Shown here one piece after another: positions 35,062 through 43,395 of a DNA stretch of 58,930 bases. Under the pieces are notes generated by a model that saw nothing but the letters and a program-made list of their open reading frames with translations, had not been told where the DNA came from and ran no database searches. How positions within the stretch are numbered: position 1 is the stretch's first letter; each line of letters opens with the position of its first letter. Source of the DNA: Alistipes sp. CAG:435 (lineage in GTDB: Bacteria > Bacteroidota > Bacteroidia > Bacteroidales > UBA932); contig FR893171.1 of NCBI GenBank assembly GCA_000433355.1, positions 1-58,930 on the forward strand. The letters are read 5' to 3'. Made by a program: the position numbers and the translations under genes.

Positions 35062-37707
35062 ATGGCGAAAGGTAAGGTACTGGAGGACACTCCGCTGATC
35101 AAACAGTTTTTCTCTGTGAAGGCCCAGCATCCGGAGGCGGTGCTGCTTTACAGGGTGGGTGACTTCTACGAATCCTATTCAGATGACGCGGTGCTGGTCA
35201 GCAAGGTCCTTGGCATTGTCCAGACCAAGAAATCCAACGGGGACAAGGGCTACATCGAGATGGCCGGATTCCCGCACCATGCCATTGATGTCTATCTTCC
35301 GAAACTTGTCCGGGCAGGCTACAAGGTGGCCGTCTGCGACCAGCTTGAGGATCCCAAATTCGCCAAGAAACTAGTCAAAAGAGGTGTGACAGAATTGGTT
35401 ACACCAGGAGTGGCCTTCAACGACCAGCTGCTTGACCAGAAAGAGAACAATTTCCTCGCCGGCCTGGCTTTCGACAAGGACCAGTGCGGAGCCGCCTTCC
35501 TGGATGTCTCCACAGGCTCGTTTCAGGTTGCGCAGGGATCACTGGACTACATCGGAACCCTGATCGCCTCCCTGAATCCTAAGGAGATCGTGGTCCAGAG
35601 GGGTTACGAGAAAGGTGTCAAGGAAAAATACGGGGACAATCTATACATCTCCACGGTCGAGGAGTGGGCGTTCGTCTATGACGCAGCGGTCGAAAGGCTC
35701 AAGAAGCAGTTCAACGTCGAATCACTCAAAGGCTTCGCCGTGGACAGTTTTCCTCTTGGAATATGCTCGGCCGGAGCGCTGATGGTCTATCTGGAGCAGA
35801 CACAGCACACGGGTCTCAAGAACATCTGCTCGATCTCCCGAATCGACGAGGACAAGTTCGTGTGGATGGACAAGTTCACGATGAGGAATTTGGAGATATT
35901 CAATTCCTCTGTCGGCGGCGAAGGCGTGTCATTGGTCAGCGTCATCGACAAATGCTCGTCCCCGATGGGCGCGAGGCTTCTGCGCAGCTGGCTGGCGATG
36001 CCGATAATGGACATCAAGGAGCTGAACAGCCGCTACGATGTTGTGCAGCACTTCCTTGAGGCCGGCGAGGATTTGGACAAGGTTCAGGAACATGTCGGCA
36101 ACATCGGGGACCTTGAGAGGATCATCTCCAGGGCGGCCACAGGCAGGATAGCCCCTCGCGAGGTGATGCAGCTGGGTCGTGGACTTTCGCAGACGGAGCC
36201 GATAGCCGCACTCTGCAAAGACCACGGAGTCAAGGCGTTGGACTCCCTCATCAGCAAGATGAAAAACTGCTCGAAGCTGCTTGATCGCATTATGAAGACG
36301 ATGACCGCCGAGCCGGCCGCCGCTGTGGGCAAAGGCGAGGTCATCGCCCCTGGAGTGGATCCTGATCTGGATGAGTTGAGGAATATCTCCTCAGGCGGCA
36401 AGGACTACCTTCTGAAGCTCCAGCAGTCCGAGGCCGAAAGGACAGGAATATCCTCGCTAAAAATAAGTTACAACAACGTTTTCGGGTACTACATCGAGGT
36501 CCGCAACTCCTTCAAGGACCTGGTTCCGCCGGAGTGGATCCGCAAGCAGACCCTTGTAAACGCCGAGCGTTACATCACCCAGGAGCTCAAGGAATATGAA
36601 GAAAAGATCCTGAGTGCGGAAGACCGTATATACGCCCTTGAGACAAGGATTTACGGTGAATTGGTCGCCGAGATCCAGAGGAACATCCCGGCGATCCAGA
36701 CCAACTGCCGGATCATCGCACGTCTGGACGTGCTGGCCGGATTCGCCCAGCTGGCCCGGGACAATCACTACAACCGTCCGGAGATGACCAAGGATCTTGC
36801 CCTTGACATCAAGGCCGGCCGCCATCCGGTCATCGAGACATTGATGCCGGCGGGAGAGGAATATGTTCCCAACGACATATTCCTGGACAACAAGAAGCAG
36901 CAGATCATCATCCTGACCGGTCCGAACATGGCCGGTAAGTCGGCTTTGCTGAGGCAGACGGCGCTGATCGTGCTGTTGGCCCAGATCGGCTCGTTCGTGC
37001 CCGCCGACAGCGCCAGAATCGGGTATTTCGACAAGATATTCACAAGGGTCGGGGCCACTGACAACATCTCCAGAGGAGAATCAACCTTTATGGTCGAGAT
37101 GCTGGAGACCTCGATGATCCTTCATAACCTTTCCGAGCGATCGCTGGTGCTGCTGGACGAGATCGGCCGAGGCACCTCAACCTACGATGGAATGTCGATC
37201 GCACGCGCGATAGTCGAATATATTCACGAATATGGCCGTGGGGCGAAAACACTCTTCGCCACTCACTATCACGAGCTTAACGACCTTGAGGAGATATATT
37301 CAAGGGTCCGGAACTTCCACATCGCGGTGAAGGAAGTCGGCTCGCAGGTGATCTTCCTGCGCAAGCTCAAGGAGGGCGGGACAGCGCACAGTTTCGGTAT
37401 CCACGTCGCAAGGATGGCCGGGATGCCCAAAGAGGTGATCCAGAGCGCCGAGGACACGTTGAAGGCCCTGGAGATGAATGATTCCCAGCACATTGTAAGC
37501 GCCAGGAAAGGCGAGATCAAGAAGCCTGTCCAGACCAAGGCCGGCACCCTTGAGAGTGACGGCAGCCTCCAGCTCTCGTTCTTCCAGCTGGATGACCCTA
37601 CGCTCGAATCCCTGCGCGACAAACTCGCCGGAGCCGACCTCAACAACATCACCCCGCTCCAGGCCTTCGACCTCCTCCGCTCGATGAAGGACGAGCTTGG
37701 GCTTTAA
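35062..37707 (+). CDS. mutS: DNA mismatch repair protein MutS
   Basis: This 881-aa protein is a full-length MutS1. The mismatch-reading motif GDFYE lies at residues 33-37 (Phe35, Glu37), within the family's usual N-terminal distance. The connector, lever and clamp domains follow. The ATPase domain starts with Walker A TGPNMAGKSALLRQ (near residue 620), then Walker B LVLLDEIGRGTSTYDGMSIA and the signature HYHELNDL. The C-terminal tail past about residue 800 is the usual dimerisation region. It recognises mismatches and recruits MutL. It is a single gene, read from a promoter at 34989; its stop codon overlaps the stop of the convergent nhaA gene. Confidence 0.97.
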   Translation: MAKGKVLEDTPLIKQFFSVKAQHPEAVLLYRVGDFYESYSDDAVLVSKVLGIVQTKKSNGDKGYIEMAGFPHHAIDVYLPKLVRAGYKVAVCDQLEDPKFAKKLVKRGVTELVTPGVAFNDQLLDQKENNFLAGLAFDKDQCGAAFLDVSTGSFQVAQGSLDYIGTLIASLNPKEIVVQRGYEKGVKEKYGDNLYISTVEEWAFVYDAAVERLKKQFNVESLKGFAVDSFPLGICSAGALMVYLEQTQHTGLKNICSISRIDEDKFVWMDKFTMRNLEIFNSSVGGEGVSLVSVIDKCSSPMGARLLRSWLAMPIMDIKELNSRYDVVQHFLEAGEDLDKVQEHVGNIGDLERIISRAATGRIAPREVMQLGRGLSQTEPIAALCKDHGVKALDSLISKMKNCSKLLDRIMKTMTAEPAAAVGKGEVIAPGVDPDLDELRNISSGGKDYLLKLQQSEAERTGISSLKISYNNVFGYYIEVRNSFKDLVPPEWIRKQTLVNAERYITQELKEYEEKILSAEDRIYALETRIYGELVAEIQRNIPAIQTNCRIIARLDVLAGFAQLARDNHYNRPEMTKDLALDIKAGRHPVIETLMPAGEEYVPNDIFLDNKKQQIIILTGPNMAGKSALLRQTALIVLLAQIGSFVPADSARIGYFDKIFTRVGATDNISRGESTFMVEMLETSMILHNLSERSLVLLDEIGRGTSTYDGMSIARAIVEYIHEYGRGAKTLFATHYHELNDLEEIYSRVRNFHIAVKEVGSQVIFLRKLKEGGTAHSFGIHVARMAGMPKEVIQSAEDTLKALEMNDSQHIVSARKGEIKKPVQTKAGTLESDGSLQLSFFQLDDPTLESLRDKLAGADLNNITPLQAFDLLRSMKDELGL

Positions 37708-39125
37708 GCCTTGACGGCCTTTCTGGATTCGATGCCGTGGATGATGTTGATCAGGACGCTGCCAAGGATGCCGGCGCAGAGGGAGCCCATCAGGACGGCG
37801 ACCTTGCCCATATCACGCAAGCGGGCCATCACCTCAGGAGTCTGGTCACCGAACGAAAGGGTGTCCACGAAGATGGACATAGTGAAGCCGATACCTCCAA
37901 GACAGGCCACAGCTATCAGCATAGGCCAAGTGGATTTGGCAGGCATCTCGCCCACGTGAAGCTTGACGGCGATGAAGCTGGCGAGGGAGATTCCCAGTGG
38001 CTTTCCAAGGACAAGTCCAAGGAATATACCCATACTGACGCTTCCGAGAACCTGATCGAACTGGAACACGTTGAAATAGGACACGTCCGGAATCTCAACC
38101 CCGGCGTTGGCGAGGGCGAAGATCGGCATTATCAGGAAGTTGACCCAAGGGCCGAGAGCGTGCTCAAGACGGTAGCTCATCCCGATGGAGTCTCTGGAGA
38201 TCGCTGACAACCTCCTCAGGCAATGCCTCTGCGGACCGTTAGGGAACTCGGAGGACGTGGAGGCTATCCCATTATATTCATTAAGTCTGCGGATGTACTG
38301 GAGACGCTTGCGGTGGAAGTAGGCCTCGTTGAACCTTGGGGTCATCGGCACGAGGAACGCCATAACGACACCTGACATCGTGGAGTGGATGCCGGCATAG
38401 TAGAAAAGCGACCAGATCGCGATGGCCGGAACCAGATAGAACCAGCCTCGTTTCTCCCCCAACTTATTCATCAACAGCACCAAAGCAATCAGCACAAACG
38501 CTATGCTCAGAAGTCCGAAGTTGATTGTGCCGCCGTAGAACAAAGCCACTACGAGAATGGCGATGAGGTCATCGGCAATGGCCAGCGCGGTCAGGAAAAC
38601 CTTCAGCGACACGGGCACACGATCACCCAGAATGGACAGGATGCCGACAGCGAAAGCGATGTCAGTGGCGGTAGGAATACCCCAGCCGGAAGCGGCCGCC
38701 GAGCCATGATTGATGGCAGTGAATATCAACGCCGGAGCCACAACTCCGCCGAATGCGGCGATCACCGGCATCATCGCCTTCTTCAGGCTGGAAAGTTCCC
38801 CGTTCTTCATCTCGCGCCTGATCTCCAGACCGACCGTGAAGAAGAAGACCGTCATCAGGATGTCGTTGATGAACTTCTCGACCGTCATTCCGTTAGGAAA
38901 CAGGATGCTCTCACCGCCCGGACTCTGGAATCTCAACGAGATGTCCGTCTCCAGGAAGTTATGGTAAAACTCTTTGGTGAACGGCAGATTGGCCAGAAGC
39001 ATCGCCACCACGACGCAGCAAAGCAACAAGACTCCCTGCGCCCACGGTAACTGGGAAAACTGCTTCCTTCTATGGTCAAAGTTCCGGATGCCTTTGGTCC
39101 AGGTGTAGATAGGAATTAGTCTCAT
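37704..39125 (-). CDS. nhaA: Na+/H+ antiporter NhaA
   Basis: This 473-aa protein has about twelve membrane helices. FFFTVGLEIRREM is the NhaA signature, and LTALAIADDLIAILVVALFY carries the paired ion-binding aspartates (Asp185, Asp186). GGIGFTMSIFVDTLSF near the C-terminus is the conserved later helix. A cytoplasmic insertion (about 260-310, RKRLQYIRRLNEYNGIASTS) is longer than in Escherichia coli, as is usual in Bacteroidota. It exchanges Na+ for protons in pH and salt homeostasis. Its stop codon and that of mutS overlap tail to tail (37704-37707). It may be co-transcribed with ahcY, which ends 18 bp upstream of its start. Confidence 0.95.
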   Translation of the reverse strand: MRLIPIYTWTKGIRNFDHRRKQFSQLPWAQGVLLLCCVVVAMLLANLPFTKEFYHNFLETDISLRFQSPGGESILFPNGMTVEKFINDILMTVFFFTVGLEIRREMKNGELSSLKKAMMPVIAAFGGVVAPALIFTAINHGSAAASGWGIPTATDIAFAVGILSILGDRVPVSLKVFLTALAIADDLIAILVVALFYGGTINFGLLSIAFVLIALVLLMNKLGEKRGWFYLVPAIAIWSLFYYAGIHSTMSGVVMAFLVPMTPRFNEAYFHRKRLQYIRRLNEYNGIASTSSEFPNGPQRHCLRRLSAISRDSIGMSYRLEHALGPWVNFLIMPIFALANAGVEIPDVSYFNVFQFDQVLGSVSMGIFLGLVLGKPLGISLASFIAVKLHVGEMPAKSTWPMLIAVACLGGIGFTMSIFVDTLSFGDQTPEVMARLRDMGKVAVLMGSLCAGILGSVLINIIHGIESRKAVKA

Positions 39126-39143
39126 AGTATTACTTTTATGTGA

Positions 39144-40394
39144 TTATTCTCCGTAAAGATACTTATGCTGGGCAGGGGTCAGCACATCGATCGTGATTCC
39201 CCAGTCCTTCAGCTTTCTGAAAGCCACCTCACGGTCGATGGACTCAGGCACGCAATGAAGCATATCCCCAAGATCCCTTGCGAGAACCATCCTGTTGTCA
39301 GCCAAATACTTGGCGCTCAAGGCCTGGATGGCGAACGACATATCCATAATCTCGGCCGGATGTCCGTCCCCGGCGGCAAGGTTGACAAGCCTACCCTCGG
39401 CTATGATGTAAACCTTACGGCCGTCAGGGAGATCATACTCCTGAATATTCTGTCTCGCAGGCTTCTCACTCACAGCGAGTTCCTTGAGCTGGGCGACATT
39501 CACCTCGCAGTCGAAATGCCCGGCGTTGCAGCAGATCGCACCGTCCTTCATCGCAAGGAAATGCTCCTTGGTGATGACATCGTCGCAGCCAGTGACGGTC
39601 ACGAATATGTCGCCCTCAGATGCGGCCTGAGCCATACTCATAACCTGGAAACCATCCATCACGGCCTCCATCGCCTTGATCGGATCCACCTCTGTGACAA
39701 TCACTTTCGCGCCAAGGCCCTTGGCTCTCATCGCCACGCCCTTGCCGCACCAGCCATAGCCGGCGACAACGACATATTTCCCGGCCACAATCAGGTTGGT
39801 GGTCCTGTTGATGCCATCCCAGACGGACTGGCCCGTGCCATAACGGTTGTCGAAGAAATGCTTGCAGGCGGCGTTGTTCACAAGCATCATCGGGAATCTC
39901 AGCCTCCTTTCACGGTTCATCGTCTCCAGACGGAGGATTCCGGTCGTGGTCTCCTCGCACCCGCCGATGACATTCGGGATCAGCTCAGGATAGTTCTCGT
40001 GGATCATAGTCACAAGATCTCCCCCATCATCGATGATGATGTTCGGACCGCACTCGATGACACGCCTGATGCCGTGCTCATATTCCTCGGGAGTCGCCCC
40101 GTGAACAGCAAAGACGTTCAATCCCTCGTGCACAAGGGCGGCAGCCACATCATCCTGCGTAGAAAGAGGATTGCTGCCCGTGACATACATCTCCGCCCCG
40201 CCCTCGGCCAGCACCTCGCAAAGATGCGCCGTCTTGGCCTCCAGATGCACGGAAAGGGCCACTTTCAACCCCTTGAACGGCTTAGTCTCCTTAAACTCCT
40301 TCTCCAGACCTTCAAGCAGAGGCATATGATGCCTTACCCACTCTATCTTCAGCTCCCCGCTTTCCCAGAGCTGAGGGTTACGTATCTCACTCAT
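39144..40394 (-). CDS. ahcY: Adenosylhomocysteinase (S-adenosylhomocysteine hydrolase)
   Basis: This 416-aa enzyme splits S-adenosylhomocysteine into adenosine and homocysteine in the methyl cycle. Motifs: SVHLEAKTAHLCEVLAEGGA, DDGGDLV, LVNNAACKHFFDNRYGTGQS, and the NAD fold VVVAGYGWCGKGVAMRAKGL. The C-terminal part ends HKYLYGE where eukaryotic and many bacterial forms end in PDHYRY. The ATG at 40394 is chosen because a TATCTTTG box lies at 40422-40429; the open frame upstream of it would start inside the promoter. It lacks the 40-residue insertion of longer bacterial forms. No SAH riboswitch fits in the short leader. Confidence 0.95.
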   Translation of the reverse strand: MSEIRNPQLWESGELKIEWVRHHMPLLEGLEKEFKETKPFKGLKVALSVHLEAKTAHLCEVLAEGGAEMYVTGSNPLSTQDDVAAALVHEGLNVFAVHGATPEEYEHGIRRVIECGPNIIIDDGGDLVTMIHENYPELIPNVIGGCEETTTGILRLETMNRERRLRFPMMLVNNAACKHFFDNRYGTGQSVWDGINRTTNLIVAGKYVVVAGYGWCGKGVAMRAKGLGAKVIVTEVDPIKAMEAVMDGFQVMSMAQAASEGDIFVTVTGCDDVITKEHFLAMKDGAICCNAGHFDCEVNVAQLKELAVSEKPARQNIQEYDLPDGRKVYIIAEGRLVNLAAGDGHPAEIMDMSFAIQALSAKYLADNRMVLARDLGDMLHCVPESIDREVAFRKLKDWGITIDVLTPAQHKYLYGE

Positions 40395-40421
40395 TTCTTT
40401 AAGATCATTGTCTAAACATGG

Positions 40422-40429
40422 CAAAGATA
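40422..40429 (-). promoter_or_regulatory. Promoter -7 box (TATCTTTG) of ahcY
   Basis: The plus strand reads CAAAGATA, 28 bp upstream of the ATG at 40394. It decides the ahcY start. Confidence 0.65.
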
Positions 40430-40955
40430 ACCATTTTATCCGTGCCTTTCGCCACATCTTCCATTCTTTCACCAAATAGCGACCTAAAGACTTGCGCATC
40501 GCGGCAAGATAGATTACTTTTGCGGTGGTTATTATGGTCTAAAGTTTGCGGCAGACATTGTTTACGCCTTTTTTAGACAGAAAAAATTTAATTTAGGAAC
40601 ATGAAAAAAATAAGTTGCTTCAGATTAAGAGAAGATTTTCGAGGATAGATCTTTTTTTGAAGAAGGAGTGTGCCGGTGGCACATGACTGATGAGAAAAGA
40701 GATCTAGACCGAAAAGATTCCTTAATCTGATGCAGGTTATTTTTTGAATGTTACTTAACTGACTAACGTTCTGCATTTGCAAAACACTACTATTCTCCAC
40801 CGCTATGAGGTGGAGGCAAGTCCCTCCCCCGAGGGGAGGGATTTAGGGTAGGGGTAACGTGAATAGATAAGGGTGGGCAATCACCTTCGAACGTGAGATA
40901 ATATTTTTTACAGCAGGTAATTGCCTACTTGCGAAAGATGAGTTTACTGAATATT
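40430..40955. other. Gene-free region with hairpins and a plus-strand promoter box
   Basis: No convincing gene is present. A plus-strand TACTTTTG box lies at 40515-40522. Downstream are GTCTAAA/TTTAGAC arms (about 40538-40580), a 9-bp inverted pair CAGATTAAG/CTTAATCTG (about 40619-40731), a GTGCC/GGCAC hairpin near 40668-40680, and a perfect 9-bp hairpin TCCCTCCCC/GGGGAGGGA at 40821-40841. An ATG at about 40601 opens only 15 codons. The region could encode a small structured RNA or be the fabG leader; nothing decides between these. Confidence 0.4.
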
Positions 40956-41702
40956 ATGGGACTTTTAGACGGAAAGGTAGCCCTCATAACGGGCGCCGCA
41001 AGAGGAATCGGCAAGGCCATCGCAATGAAATTCGCCTCTGAAGGAGCGGATGTGGCTTTCACCGACCTCGTCATCAATGAGGTTGGAGAACAGACAGTGA
41101 AGGACATCGAGGCCTTCGGCCACAAGGTAAAGGCCTACGCCTCCAACGCCGCGAACTTCGAGGAGACTCACAATGTGGTGAACCAGATTCTGGCCGACTT
41201 CGGCAGGATCGACATCCTTGTGAACAACGCCGGAATCACCAAGGACGGACTTATGCTCAGAATGAGCGAGGCCCAGTGGGACGCCGTCCTCAACGTGAAC
41301 CTCAAGTCAGCGTTCAATTTCATCCACGCCCTGACCCCGATCATGGCCCGTCAGAGAAGCGGAAGCATCATCAACATGTCTTCTGTAGTCGGTGTCTCCG
41401 GTAACGCCGGCCAGTGCAACTACTCGGCATCCAAGGCAGGTCTCATCGGCCTTGCCAAGTCAATCGCCAAGGAGATGGGTCCGCGCGGCATCAGAGCCAA
41501 CTGCATCGCCCCTGGATTCATCATCTCGGACATGACCAACGCCCTCTCAGAGGAAGTGCGTGACGCTTGGGTCAAGCAGATTCCGCTCCGCCGCGGAGGT
41601 ACTCCTGAGGATGTCGCCAACGTGGCAGTCTTCCTCGCCAGCGACCTCTCCAGCTATGTTTCCGGCCAGGTCATCCACTGCTGCGGCGCGATGAACTGCT
41701 AA
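40956..41702 (+). CDS. fabG: 3-oxoacyl-ACP reductase FabG
   Basis: This 248-aa short-chain dehydrogenase starts MGLLDGKVALITGAARGIGK, with the NADP-binding T-G-x3-G-x-G. The catalytic set is Ser143, Tyr156 and Lys160 (NMSSVVGVSGNAGQCNYSAS, then KAG), and VNNAGITKDGLMLRMS matches FabG. It reduces 3-oxoacyl-ACP in fatty-acid elongation. An ATG at 40938 is in frame, but the start at 40956 gives the usual FabG N-terminus and length. The gene is isolated from other fab genes. It converges with the thioesterase gene, and the two stop codons overlap by four bases. Confidence 0.93.
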   Translation: MGLLDGKVALITGAARGIGKAIAMKFASEGADVAFTDLVINEVGEQTVKDIEAFGHKVKAYASNAANFEETHNVVNQILADFGRIDILVNNAGITKDGLMLRMSEAQWDAVLNVNLKSAFNFIHALTPIMARQRSGSIINMSSVVGVSGNAGQCNYSASKAGLIGLAKSIAKEMGPRGIRANCIAPGFIISDMTNALSEEVRDAWVKQIPLRRGGTPEDVANVAVFLASDLSSYVSGQVIHCCGAMNC

Positions 41703-42085
41703 CGGAGTTTCTCCTCAGTCTTGGCCTTAAATTTGGCGACATCAATCACAAAGCGCTCATGGGTGCCCTCACCTATGAGCCCTTTTTCGTCATAGGCAGC
41801 GACCTTGAAGACAATTCTGCGGCGGTCTATCTCCACGACCTCGCTTTCGCACCACACTTTCAGTCCAACCGGCGTAGATGAAACGTGGGACACATTCACC
41901 TTAGTGCCCACTGTCTCCTGCCCTTCCTCAAGGTAAGGTTTTACACTTAGTCTGCTTGTGCGCTCCATGAGGGCGATCATCATCGGGGTGGCGAACACCC
42001 TCACAGTCCCGCTGCCGATGTGGCTGGCGGTCAGTTCCTCCGTCACGATCTCTTCCTGACGGCCTTTGATTCCGAGTTCGATCAT
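41699..42085 (-). CDS. FlK-like acyl-CoA thioesterase (hotdog fold)
   Basis: This 128-aa single-domain hotdog protein contains VFATPMMIALMERTSRLSVK, then PYLEEGQETVGTKVNVSH and STPVG. These match the fluoroacetyl-CoA thioesterase FlK family, including the conserved Glu (ALMERTS), Thr (ETVGT) and His (NVSH). Most family members that are not from fluoroacetate producers are general or unknown short-acyl thioesterases. A -7 box (TAAATTTG) lies 20 bp upstream. The 3' end overlaps fabG. The link with fatty-acid or acyl-CoA metabolism is inferred. Confidence 0.85.
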   Translation of the reverse strand: MIELGIKGRQEEIVTEELTASHIGSGTVRVFATPMMIALMERTSRLSVKPYLEEGQETVGTKVNVSHVSSTPVGLKVWCESEVVEIDRRRIVFKVAAYDEKGLIGEGTHERFVIDVAKFKAKTEEKLR

Positions 42086-42105
42086 ATTCGTTGTTTTTCT
42101 TCCGA

Positions 42106-42113
42106 CAAATTTA
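42106..42113 (-). promoter_or_regulatory. Promoter -7 box (TAAATTTG) of the thioesterase gene
   Basis: The plus strand reads CAAATTTA, 20 bp upstream of the ATG at 42085. Confidence 0.55.
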
Positions 42114-42123
42114 CGAATAGTCA

Positions 42124-42182
42124 GTCACTTAGACAAGCTCTGTGACCGGAATACTTTGGTCGCTGAGCCAGTCGAAGCGACC
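42124..42182. repeat. Two REP-like palindromes
   Basis: A degenerate unit (core ACAAGCTCTGTGACC) lies at 42124-42147, and a near-perfect one (GGTCGCTGAGCCAGTCGAAG, then CGACC) at 42158-42182. Confidence 0.8.
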
Positions 42183-42209
42183 AGACATATCTGAAGATGG
42201 GATATATAC

Positions 42210-42323
42210 AAAAAAAATGAGCGTCGACGCATCGCGCGTGGACTCTCACTCTAACCACATAATTAATAACACTAAAACTAATAACCAATAGGTTGATCGG
42301 GGAGAGAACCTCCTTGCTCAACC
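42210..42323 (-). ncRNA. Candidate small RNA of about 115 nt with promoter and terminator
   Basis: On the minus strand a TACCTTTG box (42330-42337) is followed about 77 bp later by a hairpin built from GAG-GTC-CGC / GCG-GAC-CTC arms (42219-42247), which runs directly into eight T (42210-42217). The would-be transcript starts near 42324, has internal GGTTGA/TCAACC and AACC/GGTT arms, and ends at the T-run. No protein-like frame fits between them. A promoter and an intrinsic terminator at this distance are the usual signs of a small RNA gene. It does not match an RNA family I recognise. It could also be a leader, but no gene follows on this strand for about 100 bp and the thioesterase has its own promoter. 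Confidence 0.55.
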
Positions 42324-42329
42324 CGAGTA

Positions 42330-42337
42330 CAAAGGTA
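42330..42337 (-). promoter_or_regulatory. Promoter -7 box (TACCTTTG) of the candidate small RNA
   Basis: The plus strand reads CAAAGGTA. The minus strand matches TAnnTTTG and points at the terminator-ended stretch 42210-42323. Confidence 0.55.
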
Positions 42338-42556
42338 CAGCTTTTTTTGATACTTGCAAACATTTTTTAATATTTTTTTGCAAAAATTTACGAATATACA
42401 GACTTAACCGTTTTATTTCCAACCCTATAAACAATAAGGTAAATTTTAATCAGTTTTAATAGACACATGATACACGGCATGAAATGCACATCGCACTTAA
42501 AATATCACAATCTAAAACGTTTCTCCTTACGATTCGTAACCAGAATGTAACATATC

Positions 42557-43309
42557 TTACATTCCGACACAGGCTAAAGTGGCGACACTGATACGGACAG
42601 GAGGCGGAAAAACCGTCCGCAACGCCTTCTGGCAGGAACGAAGCGTCGCCCCGGTCGTGAAAACATCATCCACAAGAAGGATGTGTGAATATTCAGGGAA
42701 GGCTCTCATTCGCCTGACCTGAAACGCCCCAGTCACATTGCGGGCCTTTCCCTCAACCGAGAGTTTTGTCTGTGTACGGGTTCTGCGGGATCGGTAAAGG
42801 ATGTCGGTGCGCATCTCCGCCCCGAGAAAACTTGCCAGAACCTCGGCTATGATCTCAGCTTGATTATGTCCTCGGGGCCAAAGCCGGGTCCAATGCAAGG
42901 GCACAGGAATCACGGCATCCACATCGGAGTAAACCGGCGATGAGGCCATCTCACGGCCCAGCATCGAGGCGAAATAACGGCCGGCGGCATAGTCGGAATG
43001 ATATTTCAGCCTCTGGGTGATCAGCCTGTAGCCTGTCTGGGAGCGGTAAAAGAACAGGGATGTGGCGTAGGAATATTCCTCAAAAACGCAGGTCGCATCC
43101 AGATCACGCTGGATCAACGCATTGAACCTGTCGGCAAGTTGGTTGTGCGGCATATTCGAGAAATATGTCCGCGGCAGATCGGCAAGGCATCCGATGCAGA
43201 GATGGCGTTCGCGCAGGGCAAGAGGTCGTCCGCAGACAATGCATTCGCGTGGCATGATGAGATCGCCAAGGGCGGTGAGGACATCATAAAAAGTAACGTT
43301 TCTTATCAT
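42557..43309 (-). CDS. comF: ComF-family phosphoribosyltransferase-like protein
   Basis: This 250-aa protein has an N-terminal zinc-ribbon-like set of cysteines (PRECIVCGRP and LCIGCL) and a C-terminal phosphoribosyltransferase fold. The PRPP-binding loop is ILLVDDVFTTGATLRSC, preceded by VIPVPLHWTRLWPRGHNQAE and RSRRTRTQTKLS. ComF helps DNA uptake in transformable bacteria; in most Bacteroidota its role is unknown. The gene is alone; the upstream neighbour at 43396 is the end of the ABC permease gene on the same strand. Confidence 0.92.
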   Translation of the reverse strand: MIRNVTFYDVLTALGDLIMPRECIVCGRPLALRERHLCIGCLADLPRTYFSNMPHNQLADRFNALIQRDLDATCVFEEYSYATSLFFYRSQTGYRLITQRLKYHSDYAAGRYFASMLGREMASSPVYSDVDAVIPVPLHWTRLWPRGHNQAEIIAEVLASFLGAEMRTDILYRSRRTRTQTKLSVEGKARNVTGAFQVRRMRAFPEYSHILLVDDVFTTGATLRSCQKALRTVFPPPVRISVATLACVGM

Positions 43310-43395
43310 AGTTTACAGTTCATATTCCGCAATTATAGGGAACAAAAACGTAAATTTTGATAAGAAACGTAAAAAGTTCGGTTCTTACCCCCACA

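Noticed and set aside
40395..40499. N-terminal extension of ahcY to an ATG at 40499
   Set aside because: The extra residues are basic and unlike the family, and the -7 box at 40422-40429 lies inside them. The start at 40394 gives the usual N-terminus.
40588..40800. 70-aa frame on the minus strand
   Set aside because: Unusual composition, no promoter or family match, and it lies over inverted repeats. It is treated as chance.
42121..42363. 80-aa frame on the minus strand
   Set aside because: It spans a REP pair, a promoter box and a terminator-like hairpin, so the DNA is better explained as a small RNA unit.
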